Shown here piece after piece: positions 1 to 11,330 of a DNA stretch of 64,000 nucleotides. The stretch is taken from NCBI GenBank assembly GCA_038503065.1, contig JBCAMK010000003.1, forward strand, positions 682,001 to 746,000, in the 5' to 3' direction. The notes under the pieces were generated by a model. That model worked only from the letters and a program-made list of their open reading frames with translations, had not been told where the DNA came from and made no database searches. The position numbers and the translations under genes were made by a program. The stretch comes from Paragyromitra xinjiangensis. Its lineage: Eukaryota; Ascomycota; Pezizomycetes; Pezizales; Discinaceae. Numbering within the stretch: the first letter of the stretch is position 1; each line of letters starts with the position of its first letter.

Positions 1-1
1 A

Positions 2-2521
2 CCCAACTTTGAAGCACAATGCAACGCCTTCAAATCCACCTTCTTCCCACCAATACTCGCCTCCCCCCAGCCATTACCACAAAACTGGCTTCCCCCACCC
101 GCATTAGATCAATCCCTCAACACACCTTACATCACTTCAGAATTAATTTCAAAGCTACTCGCCAAAACCTCTCCCGCCTCCGCACCAGGACCAGATGGAA
201 TCCTCTACCCCCACATACAACATGCTCATCAAGCTGCCCCCTTACTCATTCCCAAAATTTTCTCAGCTGCCCTCCATTTTGGCGCCTTCCCTGATATATG
301 GAAACAAGCCATCGTCACACCCATACCCAAATCAGGTAAGGACGATTACGCCAAACCCAACGCCTATCGACCCATTTCACTATTGTCATGCCTTGGCAAG
401 TTACTAGAACGCATCATCACCAGACAACTAGAACTCGCCGCAATAACTTCAGGCGCGATCAACCATCAACACACAGGAGGACGCACAGGAATCTCAGCAA
501 TAGATGCCCTCCAACAAATCATCACACCCTCTCAATCCTGGCTCGATAATCCTGCCACAACAGGACACCAAAAACAACTGCGACCCTCCATCCTCACCAC
601 AGACATCGAAGGAGCATTTAACTGCGTCATCCACCAACAAATGATCGCTATCTTTCGTCACTTCAAATTTCCCATGTACCTCATACACTGGTACCAAACT
701 TTCACCACCAACCGAACCATAGCCTTCAGATTCAACAATACCACAAGCCCAACAACATCCTTTAACAGTGGACTCCCACAAGGATCCGCCGTTTCATCCA
801 TTGCTTTCACCATATACAGCGCCGCCCTAGACACTGAACCACCAGCCTCCAACCTCACTCACTCCAACACCTACATCGACGATAATGCCATGCTACAAGC
901 AAGTTTTTCTCAAAAATTCGCCACTATGACATTACAACAACGCCTAAATTCTAAAATCGAAAGAGGCTCATACCTCATCATTCTTTTTTCCCCGCCTAAA
1001 ACAGAACTTATGCATCTGCGACTTAGCTCCAGAATCAAAGATCCCACACCCACCCCCATCACACTTTATGATCAAAGCATTCTACCCACCGAACAAAACC
1101 GCATGCTTGGTCTTATAATTGACCGAAGATTAACCTTCCATCAACATACTCACCACATCGTCGCTTCCCTTCTCAAAACCAAAGGAATCATTTATCCCCT
1201 CCTCAAATCCATACATCTCACTCCCGCCACAATACACCACATATTGCACACAATCCACATCCCCAAAATGCTATGGGGCTCCCCCATATGGTGGACGGGC
1301 GCTCCCACCATCATAGACAATATTCAACCAGCATATCATAGCCTCGCTCGTCTCATCACTGGCCTTCACAGAAACACCAAAATCCCCCAACTATTGCGCG
1401 AAGCCTCCTTACCACCACTCAACCTCCTCCTGGACTACCATACACAAAAATACGGCATACGCATTCTAAAAAACAATGCGCACAATCCAGCCTTTCTCCC
1501 ATTACTCAAGCTCCTTCCACAAACAATAAATTACAAAGGCACGGGACTCAAAAGGGTAGCCTCCCTACTTCAACCCCTCATCAACAATCAACCCCTCGAA
1601 AGACTTGATTATTCCTTTCAACCACATTTTCTCACACCTAATTCCCTGCAAATCTCTCAACTTTCCAAACAACAAACAGCCACGCAACACATCAACTGGA
1701 CAGGCACTCTTGAAAATGCCTGGCTCCTATACACAGACGGTTCCCTCAGCGACAATGGACACTCCTCTTCCGGAGTCTACATCGCCCACATACGCTACGG
1801 CATCACCACCCAAACCTTCACACATTCCTGCGCTCTCGGACATTACGCTGAAAACGAAGATGCTGAAATTCACGCCATACAAGAAGCCCTGTCCTTACTG
1901 CTTCAACACATTATTCACCCAACTCCCATATACATATGCGTCGACAACCAAAACGCCCTAAAGTCACTCATAGGAGGACCTACACATAACAAGGAATACC
2001 TATGGCACGCACTTAACGCATGCAATTCACTTCAGAACATAGGATGCCCCATCACTGGAGTATGGACACCCTCCCACACGCAAATACTTGGCAACGAGAA
2101 AGCCGATCAATTAGCCACAACCGCCCACAATAAATCCCTCTGTTCATGGCATCGCCTCACCCTCGGACACCTTTCACTTCTTCCCAAAAAACATCTACTT
2201 AAAACATGGGCCTCCAACACCACAGAGCCCACTACTTTCCACATCGCACAACACCTCACATCGCTTTCAAGAAAACGATTTTCCAAACTTATGAAAATAC
2301 GCAATCAAGTACACCTCATTGATCCTACCGGATTCACTGATCCTCTCATATGCGCATGCGGCGAACAGGATGGCTCCCACCACCGCATCATGATCTGCAA
2401 ACTCAGAAATAAAGAACGACAAGATTTCTTTAAAGCCTCGGAACCAAATTGGAATATTTTCTTTTCGCCGAAGTTAAATTTTTCTGATTTCTTTTCCTAT
2501 ATTGATTCTCTCGGGTTATAA
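2..2521 (+). CDS. LINE-B ORF2, C-terminal part (RT and RNase H)
   Basis: The frame is open from the window edge to a stop at 2521, so the gene starts outside the window; no internal start codon is meaningful here. Visible RT landmarks are APGPDG, SLLSCLGKLLER, TDIEGAFNCV, GLPQGSAVSSI and the catalytic YIDD. They are followed by RNase H with YTDGS, AEIHAIQEA, CVDNQNAL and WTPSHTQILGNEKAD, which supply the Asp/Glu/Asp/Asp catalytic set. A CxC...H....C cluster near the C-terminus (CACGEQDGSHHRIMIC) is a putative zinc-binding tail. The role is target-primed reverse transcription of the element RNA. Unlike the sister copy LINE-B2, no frameshift is seen in this stretch. The family is clear; activity cannot be judged because the endonuclease part is off the window. 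Confidence 0.9.
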   Translation, partial: PNFEAQCNAFKSTFFPPILASPQPLPQNWLPPPALDQSLNTPYITSELISKLLAKTSPASAPGPDGILYPHIQHAHQAAPLLIPKIFSAALHFGAFPDIWKQAIVTPIPKSGKDDYAKPNAYRPISLLSCLGKLLERIITRQLELAAITSGAINHQHTGGRTGISAIDALQQIITPSQSWLDNPATTGHQKQLRPSILTTDIEGAFNCVIHQQMIAIFRHFKFPMYLIHWYQTFTTNRTIAFRFNNTTSPTTSFNSGLPQGSAVSSIAFTIYSAALDTEPPASNLTHSNTYIDDNAMLQASFSQKFATMTLQQRLNSKIERGSYLIILFSPPKTELMHLRLSSRIKDPTPTPITLYDQSILPTEQNRMLGLIIDRRLTFHQHTHHIVASLLKTKGIIYPLLKSIHLTPATIHHILHTIHIPKMLWGSPIWWTGAPTIIDNIQPAYHSLARLITGLHRNTKIPQLLREASLPPLNLLLDYHTQKYGIRILKNNAHNPAFLPLLKLLPQTINYKGTGLKRVASLLQPLINNQPLERLDYSFQPHFLTPNSLQISQLSKQQTATQHINWTGTLENAWLLYTDGSLSDNGHSSSGVYIAHIRYGITTQTFTHSCALGHYAENEDAEIHAIQEALSLLLQHIIHPTPIYICVDNQNALKSLIGGPTHNKEYLWHALNACNSLQNIGCPITGVWTPSHTQILGNEKADQLATTAHNKSLCSWHRLTLGHLSLLPKKHLLKTWASNTTEPTTFHIAQHLTSLSRKRFSKLMKIRNQVHLIDPTGFTDPLICACGEQDGSHHRIMICKLRNKERQDFFKASEPNWNIFFSPKLNFSDFFSYIDSLGL

Positions 2522-2662
2522 AATTGCTTGGTTAAGCAAAGAAATGATTGTTATGTTTTTTTCAGTTATTTCCGTTAAAATTTTTTTTTTTTTTTTTATT
2601 TTTGTTTTCGCTTGATAAAATTTTGTTTGAAATTGGGGAAGAATTATTTTGTAGTTGGCGGT

Positions 2663-2686
2663 GGATGAGGCGATATACTTTAGTAT
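2663..2686 (+). other. LINE-B 3'-end core motif and hairpin
   Basis: GGATGAGG is followed by four bases and a 4 bp stem with a 4 base loop (ATAC-TTTA-GTAT). The same layout with a swapped stem sequence is found at the 3' ends of LINE-A. This is likely an RNA signal for RT recognition (inference). Confidence 0.55.
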
Positions 2687-2726
2687 TAGGGCCGTAGAAT
2701 TAAAACACTAAAACACTAAAACACTA

Positions 2727-4043
2727 GAGGCAGTAATGGCGTACCCGTTACAGTACCTCCCTCTCCAAGAACCTGCCCTCAGGGTCTAGTTACAATACTC
2801 GTTCTATGTCTAGGTCTAGGTCTATGATGGTGTTGTACAAGTGAAATGAATGAAGAGAGAATACCGCTGATGGGAAATGATTGAGATGCAGGAAAGACAG
2901 CTTGTATCGTTGATAGGAAATAAAGACAAAAGAAGCATGGCTATGATAGCCCCTTCACTCGAGCCTCCCTAGGCTTCTTGGGGTAGCGTTTGTGGAAGTC
3001 CAGGAGTGCATCCTCCGCAGTCCTCTTCAGGTTCTCCCATGGTTCCCAAGTAGCGTCCTCCTGCTCGAATCCTTCCCAGAGCACTAGGTATTCCACCCTC
3101 TTCACCTGCCTGTTCACCCTTGAATCCACCACCTCGTTGACCACCCAGTTCTCCTGGCCTTCTATCTCCTCTGGCTCCGGCGGGGACACTCTTCTCAGCG
3201 GGTCTGCAGGAGCTTTGTATGGCTCCAGTAGGCTGACATGGAACACAGGATGAATCTTCATCTGCGGGGGTAGGTCTAGCTGGTAAGCACGCTTGCCTAC
3301 AGCCTTCACAACCTTGAAGGGACCGAGCTTCTTGCGGTCCAGCTTGTTCATCGGCCGCTTTGTTTGCAAATTGCGGCGATCAAGCATCACTTCATCCCCA
3401 GGCTTTACCTCTGGCGCCTTCATGTGGTGTTTATCATACCACCAGGCCATCCGGAGTCTTGCCTTTGCCAGGTTTGCGTTCATGTGTCCCCAGATAGTCT
3501 CCCACTGTGAAATGATCACCTCGCTCGCTGGATTGCTCCACTCAGTAGACGGCTTCGGTTTGGGCCAGTTGGTTCTAGGTTCAAACCCATAGTTGGCGCA
3601 GAACGGCGAGTACTTGGTGGCCTCGGAGATGGCAGAGTTGTAGGCATACTCCGCAAGAGGTAGTGACTCTGCCCAGTCATCCTGTTGATAAGAACAGTAC
3701 GTACGCATGTACTGCTCCAGCGTCTGGTTAACCCGTTCTGTTTGGCCATCTGTCTGTGGGTGGAAGGCCGTCGATAGGTTCAGCTTAACTGAGAGGAGGT
3801 CCATCAATGATTGCCAGAAGTGGGACAGGAACTTGCTGTCTCTGTCTGAGACTATGTCCTCGGGGAGCCCGTGGTGCTTCCATACCTCAGTGAGGAAGAG
3901 CTTCGCCATGTCCTCAGTCTTATTCAGCGTTGGTAGCGGAATAAAGTGAGCCATCTTGGAGAAGCGGTCAACTATGACCCACACCTTGGTGTAGCCATCA
4001 GACTCTGGTAGTCCCACAATGAAGTCCATAGAAATCGAGGCCC
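2727..4043 (-). mobile_element. Gypsy fragment G2a (integrase end, PPT and LTR stub)
   Basis: This is the 3' end of a Ty3/Gypsy chromovirus on the minus strand: C-terminal integrase, a 3' UTR, the purine-rich tract GAGAGGGAGGTAC, then only about 26 bases of LTR (starting TGTAACGGG at 2752, reading leftwards). The left end abuts the LINE-B1 tail and the right end (GAGGCCC, 4037-4043) abuts the LINE-A1 tail, so it is trapped between two converging LINE 3' ends. The second copy at 42232-43551 is almost identical. It is related to but distinct from the complete element G1. Confidence 0.85.
2941..4041 (-). pseudogene. Truncated Gypsy Pol: integrase core and chromodomain
   Basis: This fragment begins inside the integrase core at SISMDFIVGLPE (first catalytic Asp), continues through VSDRDSK (second Asp) and FHPQTDGQTERVN...LEQ (catalytic Glu), then the GPFKV and HPVFHVSLLEPY region (the GPY/F-type C-terminus), and ends with a chromodomain (RVEYLVLWEGF...ATWEPWENL). 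Integrase normally inserts the cDNA, and the chromodomain directs it to marked chromatin. The protease, RT, RNase H and zinc-finger part are missing, cut off by the LINE-A1 3' tail. That tail happens to supply an in-frame ATG at 4063-4065, so about 374 codons remain open, but expression is unlikely. The missing parts are not elsewhere in the window. Confidence 0.88.
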
Positions 4044-4112
4044 AATTTCCAATTTCCAATTTCATTTAATTTTAGACGGTCGCTAACCTAACTAGCTACC
4101 CGAATGGTACGC

Positions 4113-4142
4113 ATATAAGAATACATGACCTCATCCACCGCC
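4113..4142 (-). other. LINE-A1 3'-end core motif and hairpin
   Basis: Read on the minus strand, GGCGGTGGATGAGG is followed by TCAT and a stem-loop GTAT-TCTT-ATAT. In this copy the closing C of the usual ATAC is T, which still allows a G-U pair in RNA. Confidence 0.5.
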
Positions 4143-4317
4143 ACTCTCTCTTCCCCGTAATAGACAACCAACAAGATAAAGAAAACCAATAACAAAATAA
4201 CATCTCAAACTAAAGAAAACAAACAACAAACAACAAATCATAACTATAACATATATAAATGAAATATCCAAAAACCGGAAACAAAAGAAAAGCTTCCCCC
4301 GCCCGGTTTACCAGTTT

Positions 4318-7300
4318 TCATTCTTGATCAAGCAAATTGCAATTAGAAATTGCATCCAAATATGAATTCGAGGATAGTTGGACCAGATTATTCATTCGGA
4401 TAAAATGGAGTAGGTTGGTTGCATTGGTATTGTTCAATATCGCAGTGTGCCAGTCATTTCCCCATTGAGGTCGTGAGGTGGTGTTTAGTGGGCAATGTAG
4501 GGCTAAGTGAACTGATGATGATATTTCACCACATGCACATGTCGATGGAGGGGTTAGTGGATTTGGATCCGCTTTGGTTTGATTTGTGCGTAGCAGGGAA
4601 ATGGCTCGTGCTTGGGATCGTCGGAGGAATCTGATGACCGTGGGAGGTTTTAAGGAAACTGAAATGGATGTTTCTTGTTGCCATTGTGTTAGGAGCTGTA
4701 TTTTGGGTTGTAGGCAGAGCCAACCCAAGGTTGTGCACGTATGTTTGCATGGGCGTTTTGTTAGGCCCTCTTTGGCCATGCAATCTGCTGCCTCGTTGCC
4801 TTCAATGCCCATGTGAGATGGGGTCCAGCGTGCAGTTACCGAGCAATTGAGATTGTGTAGGGTGTGGATGTGTGCTAGGGCGTCATTTAGGAATTGTCTG
4901 TTGGATGTGGGTCCTCCAGTCAATGCTTTGATCGCGTTTTGATTATCGATGCACAGGTAAATGTCAGCGTTGTCTATTGGTAAATTTTTGATGAGGTGTG
5001 AAGTGGCTTCCTGAATTCCGTGCAATTCAGCGTCTTTGTTTTCGCAGTGGTGTCCCAGGTTGCAATTGCCTGTGTATGATTGGAGGGTGATTCCGGCAAA
5101 AATGTGGCGGATATTCCAGCCTGCTGCGGTGATACCAGTTTCGGATTTGGAGCCATCTGAGTAGACTACCCAGGCGTCGTTGAGGGAATTTATCCAGTCT
5201 GTGTGTGAAAGTGTTGCTGATTGTTTGGTGCCAGCTATGTGGATGTTGTTCTGTGGGAGGAATGGGTGTGTGGGTAGGGATAAAGCTTCAAGAGGGGGGC
5301 CGCGGAGGAGTTTGGAGAGGACGCTGCCCACTCTTTGTAGTCCTGTGCCTATGAAGCTGTTATGGTGTATATGCTGTTGTAGGATGTGGTGGATGGGGTT
5401 GTTGGGGTTGCGTAATATGCGTATCGCATATAATTGTGTGCGCATGTCCAATAATAAGTTGAGGGGAGGTAGGCCTGCTTCTGGTAGAAGTTTGTTGATG
5501 GGGGTGAATTTGGGGAGGCCGGTTATGAGTCGGGCTACTCTATGGTAGGTGGGGGCGAGGCGATTGAGGATGTCTGAGGTGCCAGTCCACCATACCTCAG
5601 AGCCGAAAAGGGCTGCTGGGAGGATGATGGTGAGGGCTAGTTGATGTAGGAGGTATGGTGTTGGGCCCTTGCTCTTGACAAGGTTGTTGATTAGAAAAAT
5701 TGATGTTCGAAGTCTGGAGGCTGCTTTTTGGCAGTGTGTATGAAAATTTAATCGTTGGTCCAAGATGATTCCTAGGACCTTGATTTGTGGGGATGGATTG
5801 ATAATTTTGTTGAAAAGATGTATGCCTTGCTTGATCGTGAGGCTGCTGCTGGAAGGAATGAGATGGAGCAATTCGGTTTTGGGTTCGGAGAAGGTTATGT
5901 TGAGGAAGGCGGCTCTTTGTGCCTTGATCTCATGTCTTTCCGTGAGTCTCTTGGTAGCGAAGAGCGGAGTTTTTGCTAGCTGGAGGGCTGTGTCATCATC
6001 AATGTAAATGGTAGAAGATTCGTTTGGGGAGGTATAGGAGCAATCAAGGGCCGCTGCATAAATGACAAAAGCTATTGATGACAGTGGTGATCCTTGTGGG
6101 AGACCAATTTTGAGCGGAAGTGGTGTTTCCAGGTTCCCATTTATCCTGAAGGCGAGTGTGCGATTGGTTGTGAAGCTGGACATCCATTTGATGCACCAGT
6201 TTGGGAATTGAAAGTGTTGTAGAATTTGCATTAGGTGGGGGTGTGAGACGCAGTTAAATGCACCATCTATGTCTGTGGCGAGGAGAGTGGGTCGGAGTGG
6301 TAAGCGCTGTGTTTTCCTATCGTTGTTGGTGATTGGTATGAGGAGCTGCTTTTGCGCTGGGGTGAGTATTAGGTGTAGCGAATCTATTGCAGATACACCC
6401 CTTCTGGCACCTGTATGATGAGGGCGGATAGCTCCGTTGAGGGTGGCGTATTGTTCCAGTCTTTTTGCTATTATTTTTTCCAGGAGTTTGCCTAGGCATG
6501 ATAGTAGGGACACTGGGCGATAGCTCTTGGGGTCCGAATAGTCCGCTTTGTTTGATTTCGGGATGGGGACACAGTGTGTGATTTTCCATCTGTCAGGCAT
6601 GTGTCCTAATTGGAGGAGGTTGTTGAAGAGGGTGGATAGGAGGGCTGGGCGGGCTCTGTGTGTTTCTCTGAGTGTGAGGTAGTTGAAGCCATCTGCGCCC
6701 ACTGCTGTGCGCATGTTTGAGTGTTGCAGCAGGTTTTCTATTTCGTGAGGGGTGATGATGTGTGTGAGGTGGCTGGTATCCATGAGAGGGGGGGGAAGAA
6801 AGCTATTTGGAAGGGGGGGAGGTTCATTTTGGGGCGGGAAGAAAGTTTGGCGAAAGGATGTGCCTATTTCTTCGTTGGTTGAATTGCCTTGTATGGATGG
6901 GATTGTGGATTTATTTCGGGCGGAGGATTTGTTCAGAAGGTTCCATGCTGCGCCTGGGTTTAAGCCTTTGAGGGTGAGGTGCCAGTGATTCCATTTGGCT
7001 ATGGTGATTTCAGCTTTCCACGTTTGTCTCACTTGGTTGGCTTGTTGTCGGATGTTGGGAGGAGAATTGGGTTTGCGTCGTTGTTTCTCTAGCCAGGCTA
7101 GTTTTCGTTTGAGGGTGGATAGCTGAGGTGTCCACCAGCTTTGGGCTCCGATTTTTGGTTTGGAAAGGGGAACCGTGTTTTGGATGGCCCTGTTGATTAG
7201 ATTTTCGATGTGATTGAGGGTGCTCTCCATTGTTTGTATGTTTCTGTAATCAAGGGGAATTGCACCTTCCTGAATGATTTTGTGGAAGGCGGGCCAGTTG

Positions 7301-8046
7301 GTTTTCGAATATAGGTGTCGAGGAGTGTAGGAAGGGGGGTGGAGGTATAGGGTTGTTTTTGTTGTAATGTGATCTGAATTGTGTTCATCTGAGGGGGGAG
7401 CTGACCAAGGTCCTAATGTGTCGGTGAGGCCCCTCGCGAATGTGAGATCAATTGTGGAGGGGGAGCTTCCGTTTCTTGGGAAGTGAGTGAAGATGCCCGG
7501 TTTGTTGAGGAGTCTGAAGTTGTTGTTTTCCAGCCATTCTGTCATTGTTTCGGTGAGGTGTAGGTGTCTGGAAAAGTATCGATGAGATGTTTCGGCTTCT
7601 GCTCCATACCACCATGGGTGGTGTAGGTTGAAGTCACCTGCTAGTATGGTGTTGGTGTGGAAGGGGTGTGATAATAGTGGTAAGTGGTGATTATCGTTGG
7701 CTCGAGGTTGGAGGTATAAGTTGCATATTTCTAATTTGATGTGTGCAGTTTGGAGTGTGACCGCAATCATGTGTGGATTGGGTTTTAGTGTGACGATTGT
7801 TTTGATATTTAGGTTCTTTCGTATATAAGTAACAACTTTAGGAAAAACGCAAGGAAATTATGCGTCGAAATTATTTGCTGCTGGTGGTAGTCCATTGTGA
7901 TCTAGCCAGGGTTCTTGTAGCATTTCAATAAGGATGTTGTTTGATGAATCTATGTCGCGGATTACTGAAAGGGTGGAGGCCTGTCCTTTGGCGCAGTTCA
8001 GTTGCTGCACCATGGCTATGCCTGGTGATATCGGGTGTGGCTGCAT
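4318..8046 (-). pseudogene. LINE-A1 ORF2 (endonuclease, RT, RNase H) with one stop
   Basis: The reading frame has about 1242 codons, starting at an ATG that overlaps the ORF1 stop (TAATG at 8044-8048). Domains in order are an apurinic-type endonuclease (about residues 1-235, with QEPW, GDFNLHHPWWYG, FPRNGSSPSTIDL and SDH), an RT (GADGFNYL, PKSYRPVSLLSCLGK, TDIDGAFNCVSH, GLPQGSPLSSI, YIDD), an RNase H (YSDGS, ELHGIQEA, CIDNQNAI, WTPSHMGIEGNEAAD) and a C-terminal CxC...H....C motif. The protein would nick the target DNA and copy the element RNA there. One nonsense change at 7858-7860 (TAT in sister copies, TAA here) closes the frame at codon 63, inside the endonuclease. The remaining 1179 codons are open from there on, so decay is recent. 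Confidence 0.93.
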
Positions 8047-9453
8047 TAAGCAGAGTTGGTGTTGATTCGGGAGGATTTGAGGCTCTCAGTGAGCTTGGTA
8101 TAGGTGATGCAAACTTTTCGTTCGTAGGCTTTATGCCCTTGGTTGCAGTTGGCGCAGCGGATTGGGGGGTGTGTGCACTTAGTGCCTGCAGGGCATCCAG
8201 CGGTGGTACAAGGGTGTTTGGAGGTTTCGTGGGTTTCCACGCATACTGCACATTTGAAATCCTTTTTGCATGTTTGTTGGTGATGGCCATATTCTTGGCA
8301 TCTTCTGCATTGCGTGGTTGGGGAGACTGCGATGTATTCTTGTACAGGGCAGAAGGAGTTGAAGAGGGGGATTTGGGAGAGGCCGAGTGTCTCCATGGTG
8401 AATTTTTGCGGCAGGGCGATGACAATTGCTGAGTGGGTTTTGCTGGCTCTTGCCTCTGGGGTGGTGAGCCATCTGGGGGTTTGGGCGAGGGTGAAGGTGG
8501 GAACTGAGATGGACATTTGTTCTGCAACTTCTGCCATCGTTACTTTGGTGGGGATGCCATGGACAATGAATTTGGACCATTTGGAATTTGGTCTGGCTTC
8601 ACCAAGGGGGATTTTGAGTAGGGTGCATGCCGTTTCTATTTCTTTTTGGTATGCTTGACAGATTTGTTCGGCGGATTCGTCGGGGCGAGTGGTCAGAACG
8701 AAGTTATGTCTGGCAGTTTTGGTGCACATGGGGATGGAGGTGTTGCGGGGGACAAGTTCCTTATTGATAGCGGCCAGAAGGGAGGAGTTGTCAATGGAAG
8801 CTGGGACGTCAGCGGAGGTTTCTAAAATGATTTGGCGGTTTATGGTGGTAAACTGCAGTTGAAAAAGCTTGGGAGGAAGGGGCTTCTTCTTCTTGTTGCC
8901 TTTGTTGACCTTGGTGAAGGGAGCACCAGGGGCATTCGCAGCTTGTGCGTAGGTCATTGGTTTTCCTTCGTTTAGAAGAGGAGTTTGCGGTTTTTGTGCA
9001 GGCGGTTTTTGCTGCTGGTTGCTGGCTGGTGCCGGGGTGCGAGAGGGTTGGCTGGTGTTTTTGTCGATGGTTTGAAGGGACCTGGCCATGTTGTTAAGGG
9101 TGGTTGAAAATTTTCCAACCATTTCTTGAAGGATCTTGGTCTGATCCGTGAGCCTGAGAATGTCATTCTCCTGCATGGCGATTTTGGCGAGGAGATGGGT
9201 GTTGTTTTCCTCGGTTTGTGAATTGAGGCGAGCAAAGCTGGACTTTAAAAGCCAGGCTGTGTATTGCTCCGTGTTGCCTTCATCGGGCATTTCGGGCATG
9301 TAATCTTCGGTTGGCTCGAAGTCACGAAGCCAGTTGGGGGTGGAGTCATCGGGAAGTTCCTGCATGAGGGCTTCGTCAATGTATTGGGAGTCAGTGGAGG
9401 GACCAGCATGAGCTGAGTCGAAGAGGGATTGGCCGGTGGAGGGTCCAGGGGCT
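8046..9453 (-). pseudogene. LINE-A1 ORF1 (Gag-like zinc-knuckle protein), body
   Basis: This is the bulk of ORF1, continuous to its stop at 8046. The start codon lies at 11763-11765, on the far side of TIR-1, only seven bases upstream of the break. The body shows a coiled-coil-like segment (about LAKIAMQENDILRLTDQ), a Pro/Gln-rich linker, a conserved central block (SKWSKFIVHGIPT and QTPRWLTTPEAR) and three C-terminal zinc knuckles (CRRCQEYGHHQQTC, CAVCVETHETSKHPC, and a CxxC pair in CANCNQGHKAYERKVC). Such ORF1 proteins bind element RNA and form the ribonucleoprotein. If the insertion and one copy of its 2 bp duplication are discounted, the frame is continuous from the start codon. ORF1 stop and ORF2 start overlap in TAATG. 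Confidence 0.9.
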
Positions 9454-9678
9454 CATCAGCAAAACTGATTCTGATCCTGGCTTCCGCTTCTAGGTCCCGC
9501 ATGCTCCAGGAGGTCCGAGCCTTGGTGTGGGAGAGTCCTGAGCGCAACTGGATCAGCCACCCGTCTTCTGGCCTATTTTGGTTGCTACAGGACGGAAGGA
9601 CTGTGCTCCAGTACATGCTGTGGACCTCGCCTACAAGCCCATGGACCGTCCTGGAGCTTCCTGGAGCAGAGCTGCACG

Positions 9679-9794
9679 GTCCATGGAGCTCTCTGGAGTT
9701 GCATATCTCCCCCCAGTACCGATCAGGGTTCGCTTTTCTAGGTCCATGGCGCTCTCTGGAGCCGTGTACCTTTCCCCAGTACCGATCTGGGTAC
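9679..9794 (+). repeat. Two imperfect direct repeats of about 55 bp
   Basis: Both units start GGTCCATGG and contain GCTCTCTGGAG and CCCAGTACCGATC; they begin near 9679 and 9742. They lie in the left flank of TIR-1. No coding sense is evident. Confidence 0.75.
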
Positions 9795-9974
9795 TGCTGA
9801 AGCGCGTACCTGCCCTCTATTAGGGTCCCAAATTGCGCACCCCACTGACAGGAGATCGCAGGATCTTGCATGCAAGCGAGTCAATAACCCTGACCCTAGG
9901 GACTTAGCGAATTTTTAGCGAAGGTCTTTTGCTGCCACCCATACCGTTGCCACGTTACCCTTTTTCTCTTACTC

Positions 9975-10012
9975 CCACCCATCCACACCCATCCACACCC
10001 ATCCACACCCCC
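9975..10012 (+). repeat. Short tandem repeat of CCCATCCACA
   Basis: Three units of the decamer CCCATCCACA in a row with ragged ends, inside TIR-1. It is a simple repeat with no evident function. Confidence 0.85.
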
Positions 10013-10199
10013 TATTGCCCTTCCTACTGTGCAGTTACATGAACTTTGCTAACATCGTGACTTCAGTTCTCACATCTCAAATACATTCGGATATCGACAT
10101 CGGACCCTATTACATCGACCTCGCTTGGTCGGACCCTCAGCAGCAGACCCCTTCAGCAGCAGACCCCTTCAGCAGCAGACCTCGCTCGCTTCCACAGCC

Positions 10200-11330
10200 T
10201 GCTGAATCGACTGCCTGAGAGCCTCCTGAGCAGCCTCCGAATCGGCTGTTTCTAAGCCTCCAAATTGACTGCTGAATTGACTGCTGAATAGACTCCAAAT
10301 CGACTCCCGAATAGGCTCCGAATTGACTGCTGAATAGGCTCCGAATCGGCCGTTTCTAAGCCTCCGAATCCTGCTGAATTGACTCCGAATCGACGCCCAC
10401 ACCACTGCCGAATAGACTCCCGAATAGACTCCGAATTGACTGTGGAATAGGCTCCTGAATAGACTCCGAATTGACTCCCGAATTGACTCCGAATCGGCTG
10501 TTTCTAAGCCTCCGAATCCTGCCAAATTGACTGCCAAATCGGCTGCTGAATAGACTCCTGAATAGACTCCGAATTGACTGCTGAATTGACTGCTGAATAG
10601 ACTCCGAATCGACTCCGAATCGGCTGTTTCTGAGCCTCCGAATCCCGCTGAATTGACTGCCGAATAGACTCCGAATCGACTCCCGAATAGACTCCCGAAT
10701 AGACTCCGAATCCTGCTGAATTGACTCCTGAATAGACTCCTGAATAGACTCCGAATCGACTCCCGAATTGACTCCGAATCCACTGCTGAATTGACTGCTC
10801 AATAGACTCTGAATCGACTCCCGAATAGGCTCCGAATTGACTGCTGAATAGGCTCCTGAATAGGCTCCTGAATAGGCTCCTGAATAGGCTCCGAATTGAC
10901 TGCTGAATAGACTCTGAATCGACTCCGAATCGGCTGTTTCTAAGCCTCCGAATCCCGCTGAGTTGGCTGCTGAATTGACTGCTCAATAGACTCCGAATCG
11001 ACTCCCAAATAGGCTCCGAATTGACTGCTGAATAGACTCCGAATAGACTCCGAATCCTGCTGAATAGACTCCGAATCCCGCTGAATTGACTGCTGAATTG
11101 ACTGCTCAATAGACTCCAAATCGACTCCCAAATAGGCTCCTGAATAGGCTCCGAATTGACTGCTGAATTGACTGCTGAATAGGCTCCCGAATAGACTCCG
11201 AATCAGCTGTTTCTAAGCCTCCGAATCCTGCTGAATTGACTGCCGAATTGACTGCTGAATAGACTCCTGCATAGACTCCGAATCGACTGCGTGCCAGCGC
11301 CTGAAACAACTGCTGAATAGCAGACCAAAC
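10200..11330. repeat. 12 bp minisatellite array, about 1.1 kb
   Basis: This is a degenerate tandem array built from 11-13 bp units such as GACTGCTGAATT, GACTCCGAATAG and GACTCCCGAATA, broken at intervals by the motif CGGCTGTTTCTAAGCC (about 10245, 10345, 10500, 10620, 10930 and 11205), which marks a higher-order repeat of variable length. Because the unit is mostly a multiple of three and lacks minus-strand stops, long minus-strand frames stay open in several phases and would encode low-complexity Ser/Phe/Arg-rich four-residue repeats. I take these frames to be a by-product of the repeat, not genes. The array fills half of TIR-1. Confidence 0.88.

Larger units (their letters stand above)
2..2726 (+). 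mobile_element. LINE-B1, 5'-truncated by the window edge
   Basis: This is the 3' part of a non-LTR retrotransposon closely related to the copy at 36986-42231. It holds the RT to RNase H half of ORF2, about 200 bp of AT-rich 3' UTR and a 3' tail of three AAAACACT units ending near 2726. The last 70 bases before the tail are almost identical to LINE-B2, while the rest of the 3' UTR (2522-2650) is not, so the terminal block is probably the part recognised by the element's own RT. The tail directly abuts a Gypsy LTR remnant. Confidence 0.9.

Noticed and set aside
2..4043. Simple 4 kb segmental duplication of 39512-43551
   Set aside because: Identity is very uneven: the LINE part differs by about ten percent and the 3' UTR hardly aligns, while the Gypsy part is almost identical, so one duplication event does not fit.
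4400..8500. Many plus-strand frames of 60-160 codons opposite LINE-A ORF2 and ORF1
   Set aside because: They are antisense shadows; similar frames recur opposite every LINE-A copy and contain no domain.
9975..10012. CCCATCCACA units as a telomere-like repeat
   Set aside because: Only three units, internal to TIR-1, and unlike fungal TTAGGG telomeres. No telomere repeat is seen anywhere in the window.
10200..11330. Long minus-strand frames encoding Ser/Phe/Arg repeats
   Set aside because: They overlap in several phases and are produced by the 12 bp tandem repeat itself; no start context or conserved domain supports a gene.
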